From the NCBI GenBank assembly GCA_965262565.1, contig CBDHFQ010000025.1:1-64000 (forward strand): DNA of 64,000 bases. Reading direction: 5' to 3'. The translations under genes and the position numbers were made by a program. Each line of letters starts with the position of its first letter. Positions within the stretch are counted from its first letter, which is position 1. Of this stretch, positions 1 to 9,243 are shown in pieces. The notes under the pieces are model-generated. The model saw only the letters and a program-made list of their open reading frames with translations. It did not search any database and was not told where the DNA came from. This stretch comes from CBDHFQ01 sp965262565. Its GTDB lineage: Bacteria > Bacteroidota > Bacteroidia > J057.

Positions 1-173
1 TCTCGTTTAGCAACTAATCTACCTACAAAAATTTCTCCTTTCTTCTGAAACCCAAATTTTAGAATTCCTAACAATAACAATAAGCTAGGACCAACCTTCA
101 TTGCAAGATTATCCCCACCTAGTACTTTTAAATCCAGTACCATGATAGCAATTACAAAAATGAAATATGCCAT
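1..173 (-). CDS. Partial hydrophobic membrane protein (N-terminus only)
   Basis: The reading frame is open from an ATG at 173 to the left edge of the window (57 codons, 3' end missing). The visible part is strongly hydrophobic: a first membrane segment at about residues 3-14, then a second at about 29-40 (five leucines in a row), then a basic stretch. It lies 60 bp after the stop of the glycosyltransferase at 233-1231, on the same strand, so it looks like the last visible gene of the exopolysaccharide operon. An O-antigen polymerase/ligase (Wzy-type) would fit both position and hydrophobicity, since the operon otherwise has export, flippase and transferase genes but no polymerase. That is inference from context; no family motif is visible in 57 residues. 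Confidence 0.5.
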   Translation of the reverse strand, partial: MAYFIFVIAIMVLDLKVLGGDNLAMKVGPSLLLLLGILKFGFQKKGEIFVGRLVAKR

Positions 174-232
174 AGCTTATTGATAAAAAGGTTAACGCTT
201 GAATCTATCTAAAGAAATGAATGTTCACCTCT

Positions 233-1231
233 TTAGTTATCTATTACCATAAAGCTTGATTTACCTAGGATGAGTATAGCGAACATTTTAATGAGGGTTT
301 TAAAGTTATGGCCCGTATAAATGTTGCACCTACGAATACAATCTAATGTAAGTTTTACTACTCCTTTTCGATATCCGGCTAACACTCTGCCTTTTAATTC
401 ATAGTAGTAGGCATACATTTCGAATTTATCGAAAAAGGCTTTAAAATCCTCCATGTCTCCGTATTTCTCTTGCGCTTTGTGAAGTCCGTGTAACCGGCGA
501 GTCATATTAGAAGAACCTCTATCTCCCAAGTGATGTGTATATACCATTAATGGTTCATCAATGTAGGCTACTCCATAATGCTGACATATCCGATACCACA
601 TGTCCCAATCTTCAAAAGTAGAAACGTGAATATCAAATCCTCCTACTTTCTTGAAGCACTCCGCTTTAGCAGTAACGACTGAACCATTATGCATGGTAAA
701 ATCTCCTCTTAACATGGCTTTTGCAACATTGTCCTTGGGAGGGATTTCAGGAGGAACTACTGCTGATTTAAGAGTGCCATCTATCCATTCGCGAACATAT
801 CCTGAATATACGATACCCGCCTCAGGATGCTTTTGATGAGTAGCTACATTTTTCTCCAAATAAGTAGGATACCAAGTATCATCATCATCCAGAAAAGCTA
901 GGATTTCTCCTTTACTATTTGCGATACCGGTATTTCTGGCCTGACCGATATTCATATTTTTTTCATGATGAACTACTTTCAAACGTGAATCCTGATATGA
1001 TTGAACGATCTCTTCGACTTCTTCCTTCATGGGAGGATAATCGTTGACCACGATGCACTCAAAATTAGTATAAGTTTGAGCAACAACAGAGTCAAGGGCA
1101 GCTTTTAAGAATTTAGGTCTTTTGTAGGTAGGGAGTACGACCGATACTAATATTTGTGACTCCATATGAAAAAGTAATTTATTGTCGTTAGTGTCTGATT
1201 TTGATAATTGTTTTAATTTATCGCTTAACAT
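233..1231 (-). CDS. Family 2 glycosyltransferase (GT-A fold)
   Basis: Predicted inverting glycosyltransferase adding a sugar to a lipid-linked polysaccharide precursor at the inner face of the cytoplasmic membrane. The N-terminal part has the GT2 hallmarks: VSVVLPTYKRPKFL (nucleotide-binding first strand), NIGQARNTGI and the acidic metal-binding run FLDDDDTWYP. The C-terminal half carries a typical acceptor-side ED motif (TFEDWDMWYRI). The frame starts at an ATG at 1231 with AAAGGAG about 10 bp upstream; a second ATG at 1165 lies just before the conserved core and would remove 22 hydrophilic residues, so the true start is open. It follows the next gene by 28 bp and belongs to the exopolysaccharide operon. 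The sugar specificity cannot be read from sequence. Confidence 0.9.
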   Translation of the reverse strand: MLSDKLKQLSKSDTNDNKLLFHMESQILVSVVLPTYKRPKFLKAALDSVVAQTYTNFECIVVNDYPPMKEEVEEIVQSYQDSRLKVVHHEKNMNIGQARNTGIANSKGEILAFLDDDDTWYPTYLEKNVATHQKHPEAGIVYSGYVREWIDGTLKSAVVPPEIPPKDNVAKAMLRGDFTMHNGSVVTAKAECFKKVGGFDIHVSTFEDWDMWYRICQHYGVAYIDEPLMVYTHHLGDRGSSNMTRRLHGLHKAQEKYGDMEDFKAFFDKFEMYAYYYELKGRVLAGYRKGVVKLTLDCIRRCNIYTGHNFKTLIKMFAILILGKSSFMVIDN

Positions 1232-1259
1232 TCAAAAGGATCACTCCTTTTGTGTAGAA

Positions 1260-2225
1260 TTAGGAAAAAGGCTGCTTTAAGAGCGATTTAGGAACGAAAT
1301 TTTTCATGAATATTTTAGTTTTTTGCCACGTTCCTCCTACGTAGAAACGATCGAAATACCTACTTTCGGATACCGTATCCCTAACGATGAATGGAGGATG
1401 GATTAATGGAAATACCATTTCTTCTGCGTATCTACCTTCAAATCTCGATTCAAGGGTAATTGTATGAGTGGCTCCTTCTCCAAAGCCTATATTTTCTGTT
1501 AGGTTATTATTGGGGACAATGGATAGCCCTGAATGTAGAAACTTGGCAAAATCCCACTGATAGTCCCACCAACTCACTTCTGGCTTCTTTAGATAAGCTG
1601 CTTCAAGTTTATCTAATACATAAGAAGTAGCAGGATGTGAGAAGAAAAAATCTTTAATGTAATCTTTGGCCTTTACTTCCTCAAAGTAAGGTACATGATA
1701 TTCAAAATGCTTCCAGGCTCTCCTCCATGTGGCCCAACCCCAAATAGATCCATGTTGAGAAAAATAATAAGAGTACGCTCTATCTCGCTTCCACCCATCC
1801 TGAAAGTTTCCTCCTGATATCTGCATAATTCTTTGATCATCCTTATATTTAAGTAGTAACTCCTCACAAAAATAGAAAAAGGTAGGGTGAGGAATAATAT
1901 CATCTTCTAGAATGATTCCTGCTTCCTCATGGGTAAAAAACCAATCCATAGCAGTGGATGGCCCTAGACCGCAACCAACATTTTCCTCTCTAAACAAGGT
2001 CTTTACTTCACAATCCCAATCCACCTTTAACGCTGCTTCTCTGGTAGCCTGGCATTTATCTGCTTCCCCTGCTTTATGGGATCTAGGCCCATCTGCAGCA
2101 ATATACAATCGGGTAGGTTTTACTTTTCTCAGTGCCTCAATAACTCTTGAAGTCGTGTCTTCCCTGCTAAAAATGATCAGAAGAACAGGGGTATCTAGTT
2201 TTTCTTGTGAATGACTCTGTTCCAT
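1260..2225 (-). CDS. Nucleotide-diphospho-sugar transferase, HlpA-like
   Basis: GT-A-type sugar transferase of the family often annotated as hemolysin-activation (HlpA)-like protein. The start matches a Rossmann-like sugar-nucleotide domain (VLLIIFSREDTTSRVIEALR, then LYIAADGPR), the acidic metal motif is IILEDDIIPHPTFFYF, and the family's tryptophan-rich block SIWGWATWRRAWKHFE is present at about residues 160-175. No signal peptide or membrane segment is seen, so it should act in the cytoplasm. It sits between flippase and GT2 genes of the same operon, with 28 bp downstream and only 4 bp to the flippase stop upstream, which implies translational linkage. It probably adds a sugar or side-branch during repeat-unit assembly; donor and acceptor are unknown. 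Confidence 0.85.
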   Translation of the reverse strand: MEQSHSQEKLDTPVLLIIFSREDTTSRVIEALRKVKPTRLYIAADGPRSHKAGEADKCQATREAALKVDWDCEVKTLFREENVGCGLGPSTAMDWFFTHEEAGIILEDDIIPHPTFFYFCEELLLKYKDDQRIMQISGGNFQDGWKRDRAYSYYFSQHGSIWGWATWRRAWKHFEYHVPYFEEVKAKDYIKDFFFSHPATSYVLDKLEAAYLKKPEVSWWDYQWDFAKFLHSGLSIVPNNNLTENIGFGEGATHTITLESRFEGRYAEEMVFPLIHPPFIVRDTVSESRYFDRFYVGGTWQKTKIFMKNFVPKSLLKQPFS

Positions 2226-2229
2226 GTTC

Positions 2230-3615
2230 TTATCTATAGGTTTTCAACATTGTTTGAACTTTGTTTGTCAGACTTATCAAGGTAATGGACTTTGTCAGCA
2301 TATAAAATACAATCCAGGTCTTCTTCGATACTAAATATCCAAGATAAGAAGCAAAGGCCTGAGAAATAAGTGTTGCTATGGCGGCTCCCATGATTCCCAT
2401 AGTAGGTAGCAGTAGGTAATTTAAGATTACATTAACTACTGCACCAATCAAAATTCTGTATAATCCTAAATATTGTAAGTTTTCAGTAAGTAACCAGTAA
2501 TTACTGGCAACGCCAAGAAAGACAAATATGCTGGACCAGATTTGGATACGTAATACGCCTGCAGCTTGCCTAAAATCTTCGGAGTAAATGAAAGCTATGA
2601 GATCGTCAAGCCACGATCCCAAAAAAGTGATGGGCAATATGATAAACAAAGCAATAACCACCATTAGATCATATAGGCTTTGAACTCTGTCATTATACAA
2701 AGTAGCACTTTGCTTTTTGGAACTCACAATGGCGGGAAATAAAGAATTAGTTATTACTGCAGGTACTACATACCAGATTTCTGATAATCTTACTGCTATA
2801 GAATACACCCCACTTTCATCATTTCCCAGCATATTTGTAATCATCATGACGTCTATTTTCATGTAAAAAATAGATGCAAAAGCAGATAATATAAGAGGCC
2901 ATGAATCCTGTGCCATTTTCTTCGCAACCTCAAAATCGAAAGACCATTTAAATAAAGCCTTTTCCTTGTACTGATAAATAATAAAAAATCCGAGAGCGAT
3001 AAGTACCTCGTTAAGTAATATAATTCCAGCAAACCATATCACCGAGGCTTCAAAGTAAAAAATGAGGAGTACCTTTAACATTGAAGATATCGTGAACTGA
3101 ATAAGCCTTACTCTCACTGCAAAACGCGCTTTTACCTTACTTTGATAATAGAAATCAATGACATAAAATGATTGAAATAAGGTACCAAGAGCTATGATGA
3201 TGATTACCCAATTTTTAATAGGTTCATGATGAACATATTGATTAAGTGGGTACATGGAAAAGGAACTTAATAAAAGAAGTAAACCAATGATACCTATCGC
3301 CGCAGAAGCAAGCTTCATGAAAAATGCTGTGCCAAGGTATTTATAAGAATCCTCAGGATGATTAACGAGATTTCGTACGACAATAGAATCCAGGCCAAAA
3401 CGAGCAATAACTATAACAAAAGCACCAAAGCTCTGACCATAGCTAAGAATCCCCTGTCCAGAAGTGCCTAAGTGACGTGCGAGCAGTGCCCCAATGATAA
3501 AGGACACTCCCATCGTGAAAAGTTGTTCCCCGAATAGCCAAGACGTATTCTTTAAGTACTTTACAAATCCTTTTGAGCTAAAGAGTTTGTTAATAAAAGG
3601 AATAGAAGAATTCAC
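2230..3615 (-). CDS. Polysaccharide flippase (Wzx/RfbX type, MOP superfamily)
   Basis: Integral membrane protein of 461 residues with about 12-14 hydrophobic segments, the normal size for Wzx-type lipid-linked oligosaccharide flippases. The N-terminus (KNTSWLFGEQLFTMGVSFII, then GALLARHLGTSGQGILSYGQ) is the characteristic first-helix signature of this family, and the region around DVMMITNMLGNDESGVYSIA matches the second half-repeat. It would move the undecaprenyl-linked repeat unit across the inner membrane. The start must be GTG at 3615: an in-frame TAG lies two codons upstream and the next ATG would remove the first conserved helix. It is followed 4 bp later by a transferase gene and preceded by the Wzz/kinase gene. 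Confidence 0.9.
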   Translation of the reverse strand: MNSSIPFINKLFSSKGFVKYLKNTSWLFGEQLFTMGVSFIIGALLARHLGTSGQGILSYGQSFGAFVIVIARFGLDSIVVRNLVNHPEDSYKYLGTAFFMKLASAAIGIIGLLLLLSSFSMYPLNQYVHHEPIKNWVIIIIALGTLFQSFYVIDFYYQSKVKARFAVRVRLIQFTISSMLKVLLIFYFEASVIWFAGIILLNEVLIALGFFIIYQYKEKALFKWSFDFEVAKKMAQDSWPLILSAFASIFYMKIDVMMITNMLGNDESGVYSIAVRLSEIWYVVPAVITNSLFPAIVSSKKQSATLYNDRVQSLYDLMVVIALFIILPITFLGSWLDDLIAFIYSEDFRQAAGVLRIQIWSSIFVFLGVASNYWLLTENLQYLGLYRILIGAVVNVILNYLLLPTMGIMGAAIATLISQAFASYLGYLVSKKTWIVFYMLTKSITLISLTNKVQTMLKTYR

Positions 3616-3668
3616 TGGCTAGCTTTCTTATTATGCTATTAAGGTTAAATTAGAATGAACGGTAATAT

Positions 3669-6029
3669 TTATGTATTAACTTTTTCTCTATAATAACTAC
3701 CCCCGTCACTGTAGCCATAAGAACGCACAGATTTTACATCGTTAATAAGCATTCCTAGGTTTTTGATCTTTTCAGTATCGTAAAGTTCATTGATCCATCT
3801 CAATGAATTGACGTCGGTAGAGTTATGACGAACCACATATATATTGAAATTAGTTAGATGCATTAATATGAGATAATCACTAACTAATCCTACAGGGGGA
3901 GTATCTAATATGATTTGATCATAATGCTCTTTCATAAGTTGGATCAAATCTTCCATATTATTATTTCCCAACAAATCTAATGGGTTATTACAAATAGGGC
4001 CAGATGGGATGACATCTAGATTCTCTATATGTGTAGGATAGATAATGTCCTGTATATCATCCACCTCACCATTTAGGTAGTCTGAAAGCCCTAATTTCCC
4101 AAGGTTTCTAAAATAGGTAGCCACCCTTGGCCTACGCAAATCGACATCAACTAATAAGGTTTTCTTTCCGGATTGTGCGATTACAGCACTTAAGTTCGTA
4201 GAGCAAAACGTCTTCCCTTCTCCTGAATTTGAAGATGTTAAACCAAGAACTTTCTTTTCTTTCCCAGTTACTAAATATTGAAGGTTGACCCTGACTGCCC
4301 TAAAGGATTCTGCTAATGGCGTAGTGGCATCCTTCGTGGTAATATAATTTTTCTCTTTCCCTGTGTATTGAGAAATAAACCCTATCACAGGAATATTGGT
4401 GTTCATTTGTAAGTCATCCTGACTACTAATTTTCGTATCAAAGAAGTTTTGAATGGTGATTATAGCTAAAGGTATCGCAAATCCCATAATCATAGCGAGG
4501 ATAAAGATGACCATCACATTAGGTGAAACAGGGCTATCTACTGCTAAAAAAGCTTTATCTAATACCTCTTTATTGACAATATTAGTCTTGATAGCTAATT
4601 CTATATCCCCTTTATTTTTAATAAGATCTTTATATTTGGAATTGTTTAATTCCTGCTCTCTCATCCGTTCCAAATACCTTCTTTCCTCTACTGGTAATCT
4701 CCTGATTTCTGACTCAATATTTCGAATTTGTCTTGTTTTACTATCCAAAATATTTTCTACCTGTCGGACACTACTCGTAACATTTTGAAGAATAGTATTT
4801 TGAGTACTTGATATTTGATTATCGATTTGAGTCAAACTGGGGTGCCCTGGTAACACTTCTTGTTCAAGGCTAGCTTTTTCCAAACTTAGATCCTGAAGCT
4901 TAAGTAACAGATTGTCTAAGTAATTATCTCTAATTCCTACAGCACTTGGAGACATTACTTGATTTAAATCTCCACTGGAAGTTTGAATAGTCGCGAGAGT
5001 ACTTGAGTAATATCTTAATTTATCATCTATTTCTGACTTCTCATCTTCAAGTCTGATTAACCGATCTTCAAGATTTCTCGCCGTATTCAAAATATCTATT
5101 CCACTACTCATTTTGGTTTGGGTGGTTTTACCTGTAGCTCTGGCAAGAGAATCCCTGACCTCCTGCAATTGTTCTTCTATGAATCCTAAAGCTTTTTTAC
5201 TACTGCTCTCGATACTGGTCTTTTCTCTGTTGATGTATGCATCCATTAACTTATTTAGGAAAGCTAATTGCATGGGAATTACTGGCCCTTCTGAAGTTAG
5301 ATTGATAATATTTGATTCATCTCCTGCCGCCGATATTTCCAAACTCCTCTCAAATTGTTTGGCTAAACCTGCATAAGTATTTATGGTAAAGTAATATCCT
5401 ACCTTTTCGAAGTTTTGATAATATTCATCTAATTCGATGCTGAATTTTACATTTCGATCTTCATAAACTTCTCCCGGATTAATTCTGGCATCAATGCTAA
5501 AGTCTGTGACTTTTCTGTCAAGTTCATCTGTGACCACATTATATACATTCACATTGCTTCCCTCAGCAGTAATCCTGAGTTCATTTGGTTTTAAGATCTC
5601 TACTTTGATAGGAATCTCTATGGCCTGAACATGCGAAGAGTCCACGTGTACAGTAAATGGAGCATTGTGATATTCTAAACGAGTTCGCAAACTCTCTTCG
5701 AAGTAATAGAGAATACCGAAATCCAATTGCTTAATCGTTTCTTCTATGAGATTTCTTGAGGTAAGAATTCCAATTTCATCCTCTATTTCACTATTTACTC
5801 TGGGTAATCCCATCTCATTCAAAATCTTTTCTACTACAGCCGTTTCTGGGCTCTTGTTTTTTACCATCAATGTTGAGGTGACCCTGTAAATTTTAGGAGT
5901 CATTTTCACAAAGAGAAACGCTAGAATAAGTGCTATGAGTATTCCTGCCACGAAGAAATACCATTTCGCAAAGTATTTCTGGAGCAGGTCCTTGATGATA
6001 ATAGAATCACTTGTATTCTGTTCCTTCAT
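3669..6029 (-). CDS. Polysaccharide co-polymerase / tyrosine autokinase (Wzc-like)
   Basis: Fusion of a Wzz chain-length domain and a bacterial tyrosine kinase. Numbering from the ATG at 6029 (the frame can be extended to a TTG at 6038, less likely): first membrane helix about 23-41, periplasmic part with coiled coil about 270-330 and 370-460, second helix about 504-527, then the cytoplasmic kinase with Walker A TSSNSGEGKT (598-607), Walker A' LLVDVDLRRP and Walker B IILDTPPVG. The C-terminus carries Tyr at about 771, 773, 779 and 780, a short version of the autophosphorylated tyrosine cluster. In this family, cycles of phosphorylation control polymer length and export through the partner outer-membrane protein, here encoded directly upstream (6099-6905). 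Total length about 786 residues is usual. Confidence 0.95.
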   Translation of the reverse strand: MKEQNTSDSIIIKDLLQKYFAKWYFFVAGILIALILAFLFVKMTPKIYRVTSTLMVKNKSPETAVVEKILNEMGLPRVNSEIEDEIGILTSRNLIEETIKQLDFGILYYFEESLRTRLEYHNAPFTVHVDSSHVQAIEIPIKVEILKPNELRITAEGSNVNVYNVVTDELDRKVTDFSIDARINPGEVYEDRNVKFSIELDEYYQNFEKVGYYFTINTYAGLAKQFERSLEISAAGDESNIINLTSEGPVIPMQLAFLNKLMDAYINREKTSIESSSKKALGFIEEQLQEVRDSLARATGKTTQTKMSSGIDILNTARNLEDRLIRLEDEKSEIDDKLRYYSSTLATIQTSSGDLNQVMSPSAVGIRDNYLDNLLLKLQDLSLEKASLEQEVLPGHPSLTQIDNQISSTQNTILQNVTSSVRQVENILDSKTRQIRNIESEIRRLPVEERRYLERMREQELNNSKYKDLIKNKGDIELAIKTNIVNKEVLDKAFLAVDSPVSPNVMVIFILAMIMGFAIPLAIITIQNFFDTKISSQDDLQMNTNIPVIGFISQYTGKEKNYITTKDATTPLAESFRAVRVNLQYLVTGKEKKVLGLTSSNSGEGKTFCSTNLSAVIAQSGKKTLLVDVDLRRPRVATYFRNLGKLGLSDYLNGEVDDIQDIIYPTHIENLDVIPSGPICNNPLDLLGNNNMEDLIQLMKEHYDQIILDTPPVGLVSDYLILMHLTNFNIYVVRHNSTDVNSLRWINELYDTEKIKNLGMLINDVKSVRSYGYSDGGSYYREKVNT

Positions 6030-6098
6030 GGCAATCAATTATTTAATATTTTTAATTAATAAACTATATACAATCATTAATCTGTATTTTATCGTAAT

Positions 6099-6905
6099 CT
6101 AGTTGTTGTTATCATCAATTGATAGAACAACTGCTACTGTAGTTGCTATTGCAGTAATGGCACCGAAGGCCACACTGAAAATCCTAAGATTATCTTGATT
6201 AGATCTCTTATTTTTGATTTCCAACGGCTCAACATAAACGGCATCATTTGGCTTGAGATAGTAGTAAGGATTTGCAATAATATCAGGATCTGTCAGGTCT
6301 AAAATGATGACATCGCTTCCATCTTCTACTTGTCTAACAAGCGTAATTTTTTCTCTATTAGCGAACTCCAACAAATCGCCAGCCATCGACAGCGCTTCGA
6401 GAAGAGTGAATCTTGTATTGTAAATAGAATAATATCCTGGCTGATTTACTTCCCCTAAAACGGCAATTCTAAAGCTTACAAGTTTCACGATCACTGTAGC
6501 TTTGGGGATCGTTTTATTCACTTCTGTTTGAATTACTCTTCTGGCTTCTTCTATCGTCATACCACCTACTTTTATATCTCCCAGATCAGGCATTACAATC
6601 TGCCCATAAGAATCGATCGAATAGCCATTAACAAACAGGCCTACATCATTATATCCATTTATATTACTTTCTGGTTCTAAATTCATGTGCTGGGTTAATC
6701 CAGCGTTCACTGATTTAATTCGAACAGAAATCACATCTTCAGGTTTAAGGCGATACTCGAAATCAGTATTGATGATTTTAGTAGGAGAATTTTTATTCCA
6801 TGAGTTTGATTGAAAGTAGACAGTGTCTTGATTACTAATGCATGATGTGTGGGTTGCTAGAATAACCCCTAAAATAATGACGATAAATGGAAATACTTTT
6901 TTCAT
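6099..6905 (-). CDS. Polysaccharide export outer-membrane lipoprotein (Wza-like)
   Basis: First gene of the exopolysaccharide operon. The N-terminus is a lipoprotein signal with the lipid-attachment Cys at residue 22 (THTSC). Residues about 50-135 form the polysaccharide-export domain (YRLKPEDVISVRIKS; GQIVMPDLGDIKVGG; TIEEARRVI), followed by a SLBB-type domain (AVLGEVNQPGYYSI; FTLLEALSMAGDL). The C-terminus has one hydrophobic segment at about 240-263, as in Bacteroidota members that carry a C-terminal anchor instead of the long helix of E. coli Wza. It should form the outer-membrane channel for the polymer, working with the Wzz/kinase encoded 69 bp downstream. The 319 bp upstream must hold the operon promoter. 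Confidence 0.93.
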   Translation of the reverse strand: MKKVFPFIVIILGVILATHTSCISNQDTVYFQSNSWNKNSPTKIINTDFEYRLKPEDVISVRIKSVNAGLTQHMNLEPESNINGYNDVGLFVNGYSIDSYGQIVMPDLGDIKVGGMTIEEARRVIQTEVNKTIPKATVIVKLVSFRIAVLGEVNQPGYYSIYNTRFTLLEALSMAGDLLEFANREKITLVRQVEDGSDVIILDLTDPDIIANPYYYLKPNDAVYVEPLEIKNKRSNQDNLRIFSVAFGAITAIATTVAVVLSIDDNNN

Positions 6906-7224
6906 AGAAGCTTTAGATAAAATGGATTACGCACAATTTAATTCTACTGCCGTATTCTAACTTTAGAACAATTACTCCTAATGTTACACATGTTTTACAA
7001 TGAAAAGTATCCTTCAGAAACTAGATTTAAATAGAGTACTTAGAAAACTACTTGTTGAAAAGGGCGTTAATCTCTAACATAAATAGGTATACCTTCATAT
7101 ACTTTTCAAGATTTTTAAAATTACGAGTAAAAACCGGCTTACATTTGTTAAGAACTGGTGAATGGACAAAATTACTCCATGAACCGTATACTTAGTTTAA
7201 TTTTATTTTTCGAAGTCTATATTG
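6906..7224. other. Intergenic region upstream of the exopolysaccharide operon
   Basis: 319 bp between the stop of the GH9 gene and the start of the Wza-like gene, both on the minus strand. A minus-strand TAATTTTG (-7 type box) lies at 7174-7167, about 260 bp before the start codon at 6905, but no TTG is seen at the -33 distance. No convincing terminator for the GH9 gene, RNA gene or open reading frame was found. Confidence 0.4.
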
Positions 7225-8994
7225 CTATTCATCAAACTTTCCTGCAAACTGTTGCATAGCGATTTCAAGTGATCCACTTAAATAAGCAAAAGACGCATTC
7301 CAATTAATAGCAATTTCATTGGTACTATAACTACACCAGCTATCTATATAAGTAGTGGCATGATATTTACTATTGTAACCGCAATTATCTGGATTATTTC
7401 GATTAAAGGGACCACCTACTAATAGCCCGGGAACTGGATCGGTTACCTCATCAGCGGCAGATAATCTATGATGAATATCCATAGGAGAGTTATGGCCGAA
7501 TCCAGTGACAAAGCAGTAAGCCAAAGGATTTCTCCCCAATAAATAATCCATGGTAGCAATCGCTGTCGTTAAAAAAGCAGGATTTTTGCTTAAATGATAG
7601 GCGTATATCAAAATTCTTCCCTGATTAGCAGTCACTCCGTTACTCCCCCATACAAAATCATACTCATTTTCTCCTATAGGCACTTTGTAGGCACTGATAT
7701 TACTCGCATGTTTTTCAAATCTTTCAGCGCACTCCAAAAATTTTTTAACAAGCAAACTGGTATCTATATAGCCAGCTATTTCTGTTTTGTGGTTCAATAG
7801 GGAAATCCAGCCAGATAATCCTGTCCGAACCCATTCAGGAGGTCTGTCATAATAACTATTAGATATATCAATGTGATGTAAAAAGCTATCCTCTTTGGTT
7901 GTAATAAAAAATTCTATGGCAGCCCATTGAAACTCATCTTTATAATTGGTATCGGAGTATTCTCCGGTAGAAATATTAGTAGGATTATGGAAAGTGATAG
8001 CCGGATGCGTTCTCGCCCAATCCCAAGCCTTTCTTGCAGTCCATAAACAGGAATCTGCAAATGTAGGATTCCACTTTTTGTATATTCTGGCAGCCTGAGC
8101 CATTACGGCGGCTACATTTAGGGCAGCACCAGTGCTTTTTCCTATAGCATATCTATCTTCCTGGGTTTCATGTGGCATATCTTGCCCGATAAAATTAAGC
8201 GTGGTGAGTTTGTGATGAACAGCACCACTTTGAGGGTCTACCATGGTACCTAGCCACCTAAGGCTCCATAAGGCCTCATCTAAAATATCAGGTAGGTCAT
8301 TTCCAGATTCAGGAATTGATAACTCCAACATATCGTAATATTCAGGAAATTGCTCATAAAGAGATAGCAAAGAATAAGTACAAAAACCTGCATTAGGGAC
8401 ATATTTGCCGTAGTCTCCAGCATCGTACCATCCATAAGGTGAGGAAAAGATAGTTCCTTCTTGCCTGCCTTCTGATTCTGCACTGGAATGTACTATTATG
8501 TGGTTATCTGGATGGCCCAAAGGACGATGCCATTGTCCTCCTGCTACACTATCTATAGAGGTTGAGGATCGTTGAAAATAAAACGCTTTTAAACTGGCTT
8601 TATGTACATCTGCATGAATATACTCGCCTATGGGAAAAATAATTGACTTTCCCTCTCCCGGTACTAATATAAAGTAAGTTCCTGCCTCCTTAAAATCAGA
8701 GAAATCTGCTACCCGAACCAATTCATTTGAATAAGGCCATAATTCGGGAGTTCCCAAATTCCCTTCCCAAACGACTTCTTCCGTTTCAGCATCAAATAAT
8801 TTAACTTCAGATGCCGAACTTTCACTAATAATGGCAATCTTAGGTCCGTTGGTATAATATCCTAGTTGATTAATTCGAATAGGGGCAGCTTTTTCTTTAA
8901 TCGGATCATTTTGAATAGGGTGACATGCCAATATAACTGTAGTGTATAGGACAAATGTTGAGGTGATTAAGTGCAGTGTTAAACGCTCTTTCAT
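7225..8994 (-). CDS. GH9 endoglucanase-type lipoprotein with N-terminal Ig-like domain
   Basis: Glycoside hydrolase family 9 (cellulase type, inverting). The start at 8994 gives a short basic n-region and a lipobox ending VILAC (Cys 24), so it is probably a surface or periplasmic lipoprotein; an ATG 21 bp upstream (9015) would add seven hydrophilic residues. A CelD-type Ig-like domain follows (PIRINQLGYYTNGPKIA). Catalytic features are all present: YGWYDAGDYGKYV with the two Asp expected for the base, the signature MDIHHRLS, and the acid Glu in YSTNEIAINWN near the C-terminus. Length about 589 residues is normal for Ig-plus-catalytic architecture. It may cut environmental beta-glucans, or act as an accessory hydrolase for the adjacent exopolysaccharide operon, as some cellulose and EPS loci carry a glucanase. 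The second role is inference. Confidence 0.93.
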   Translation of the reverse strand: MKERLTLHLITSTFVLYTTVILACHPIQNDPIKEKAAPIRINQLGYYTNGPKIAIISESSASEVKLFDAETEEVVWEGNLGTPELWPYSNELVRVADFSDFKEAGTYFILVPGEGKSIIFPIGEYIHADVHKASLKAFYFQRSSTSIDSVAGGQWHRPLGHPDNHIIVHSSAESEGRQEGTIFSSPYGWYDAGDYGKYVPNAGFCTYSLLSLYEQFPEYYDMLELSIPESGNDLPDILDEALWSLRWLGTMVDPQSGAVHHKLTTLNFIGQDMPHETQEDRYAIGKSTGAALNVAAVMAQAARIYKKWNPTFADSCLWTARKAWDWARTHPAITFHNPTNISTGEYSDTNYKDEFQWAAIEFFITTKEDSFLHHIDISNSYYDRPPEWVRTGLSGWISLLNHKTEIAGYIDTSLLVKKFLECAERFEKHASNISAYKVPIGENEYDFVWGSNGVTANQGRILIYAYHLSKNPAFLTTAIATMDYLLGRNPLAYCFVTGFGHNSPMDIHHRLSAADEVTDPVPGLLVGGPFNRNNPDNCGYNSKYHATTYIDSWCSYSTNEIAINWNASFAYLSGSLEIAMQQFAGKFDE

Positions 8995-9200
8995 GTTAGG
9001 ATCCTTTTCATTCATTCATATCAATTTTCATGCCTGGGAATTTATTGGCTTTAGAAAAGCTTACCCTTTTTATAATGAATTCTTTGTAAAAAATTATTCT
9101 CTTTTACTCCTATTGAATATAGCAGTCTTTTCTGCTAATTTTAATAAAATTCAGAATATTGTTAGTTTTTATCTAATAAATCGAATGCCTCAGAGGAAAG

Positions 9201-9219
9201 TAATCATAAACAATGATTA
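9201..9219. promoter_or_regulatory. Inverted repeat in the leader of the T9SS gene
   Basis: TAATCAT, 5-nt spacer AAACA, ATGATTA: a perfect 7-bp-arm palindrome 25 bp upstream of the ATG at 9244. It could be an operator or a small 5' hairpin. AT-rich palindromes arise by chance here, so confidence is low. Confidence 0.25.
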
Positions 9220-9243
9220 TTACGAATAATTAAACTAAATCTT

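Noticed and set aside
8942..9229. A 95-codon plus-strand frame upstream of the T9SS gene
   Set aside because: It overlaps the GH9 signal sequence and the leader DNA, is rich in Phe, Asn and Tyr as expected from AT-rich non-coding DNA, and has no family features.
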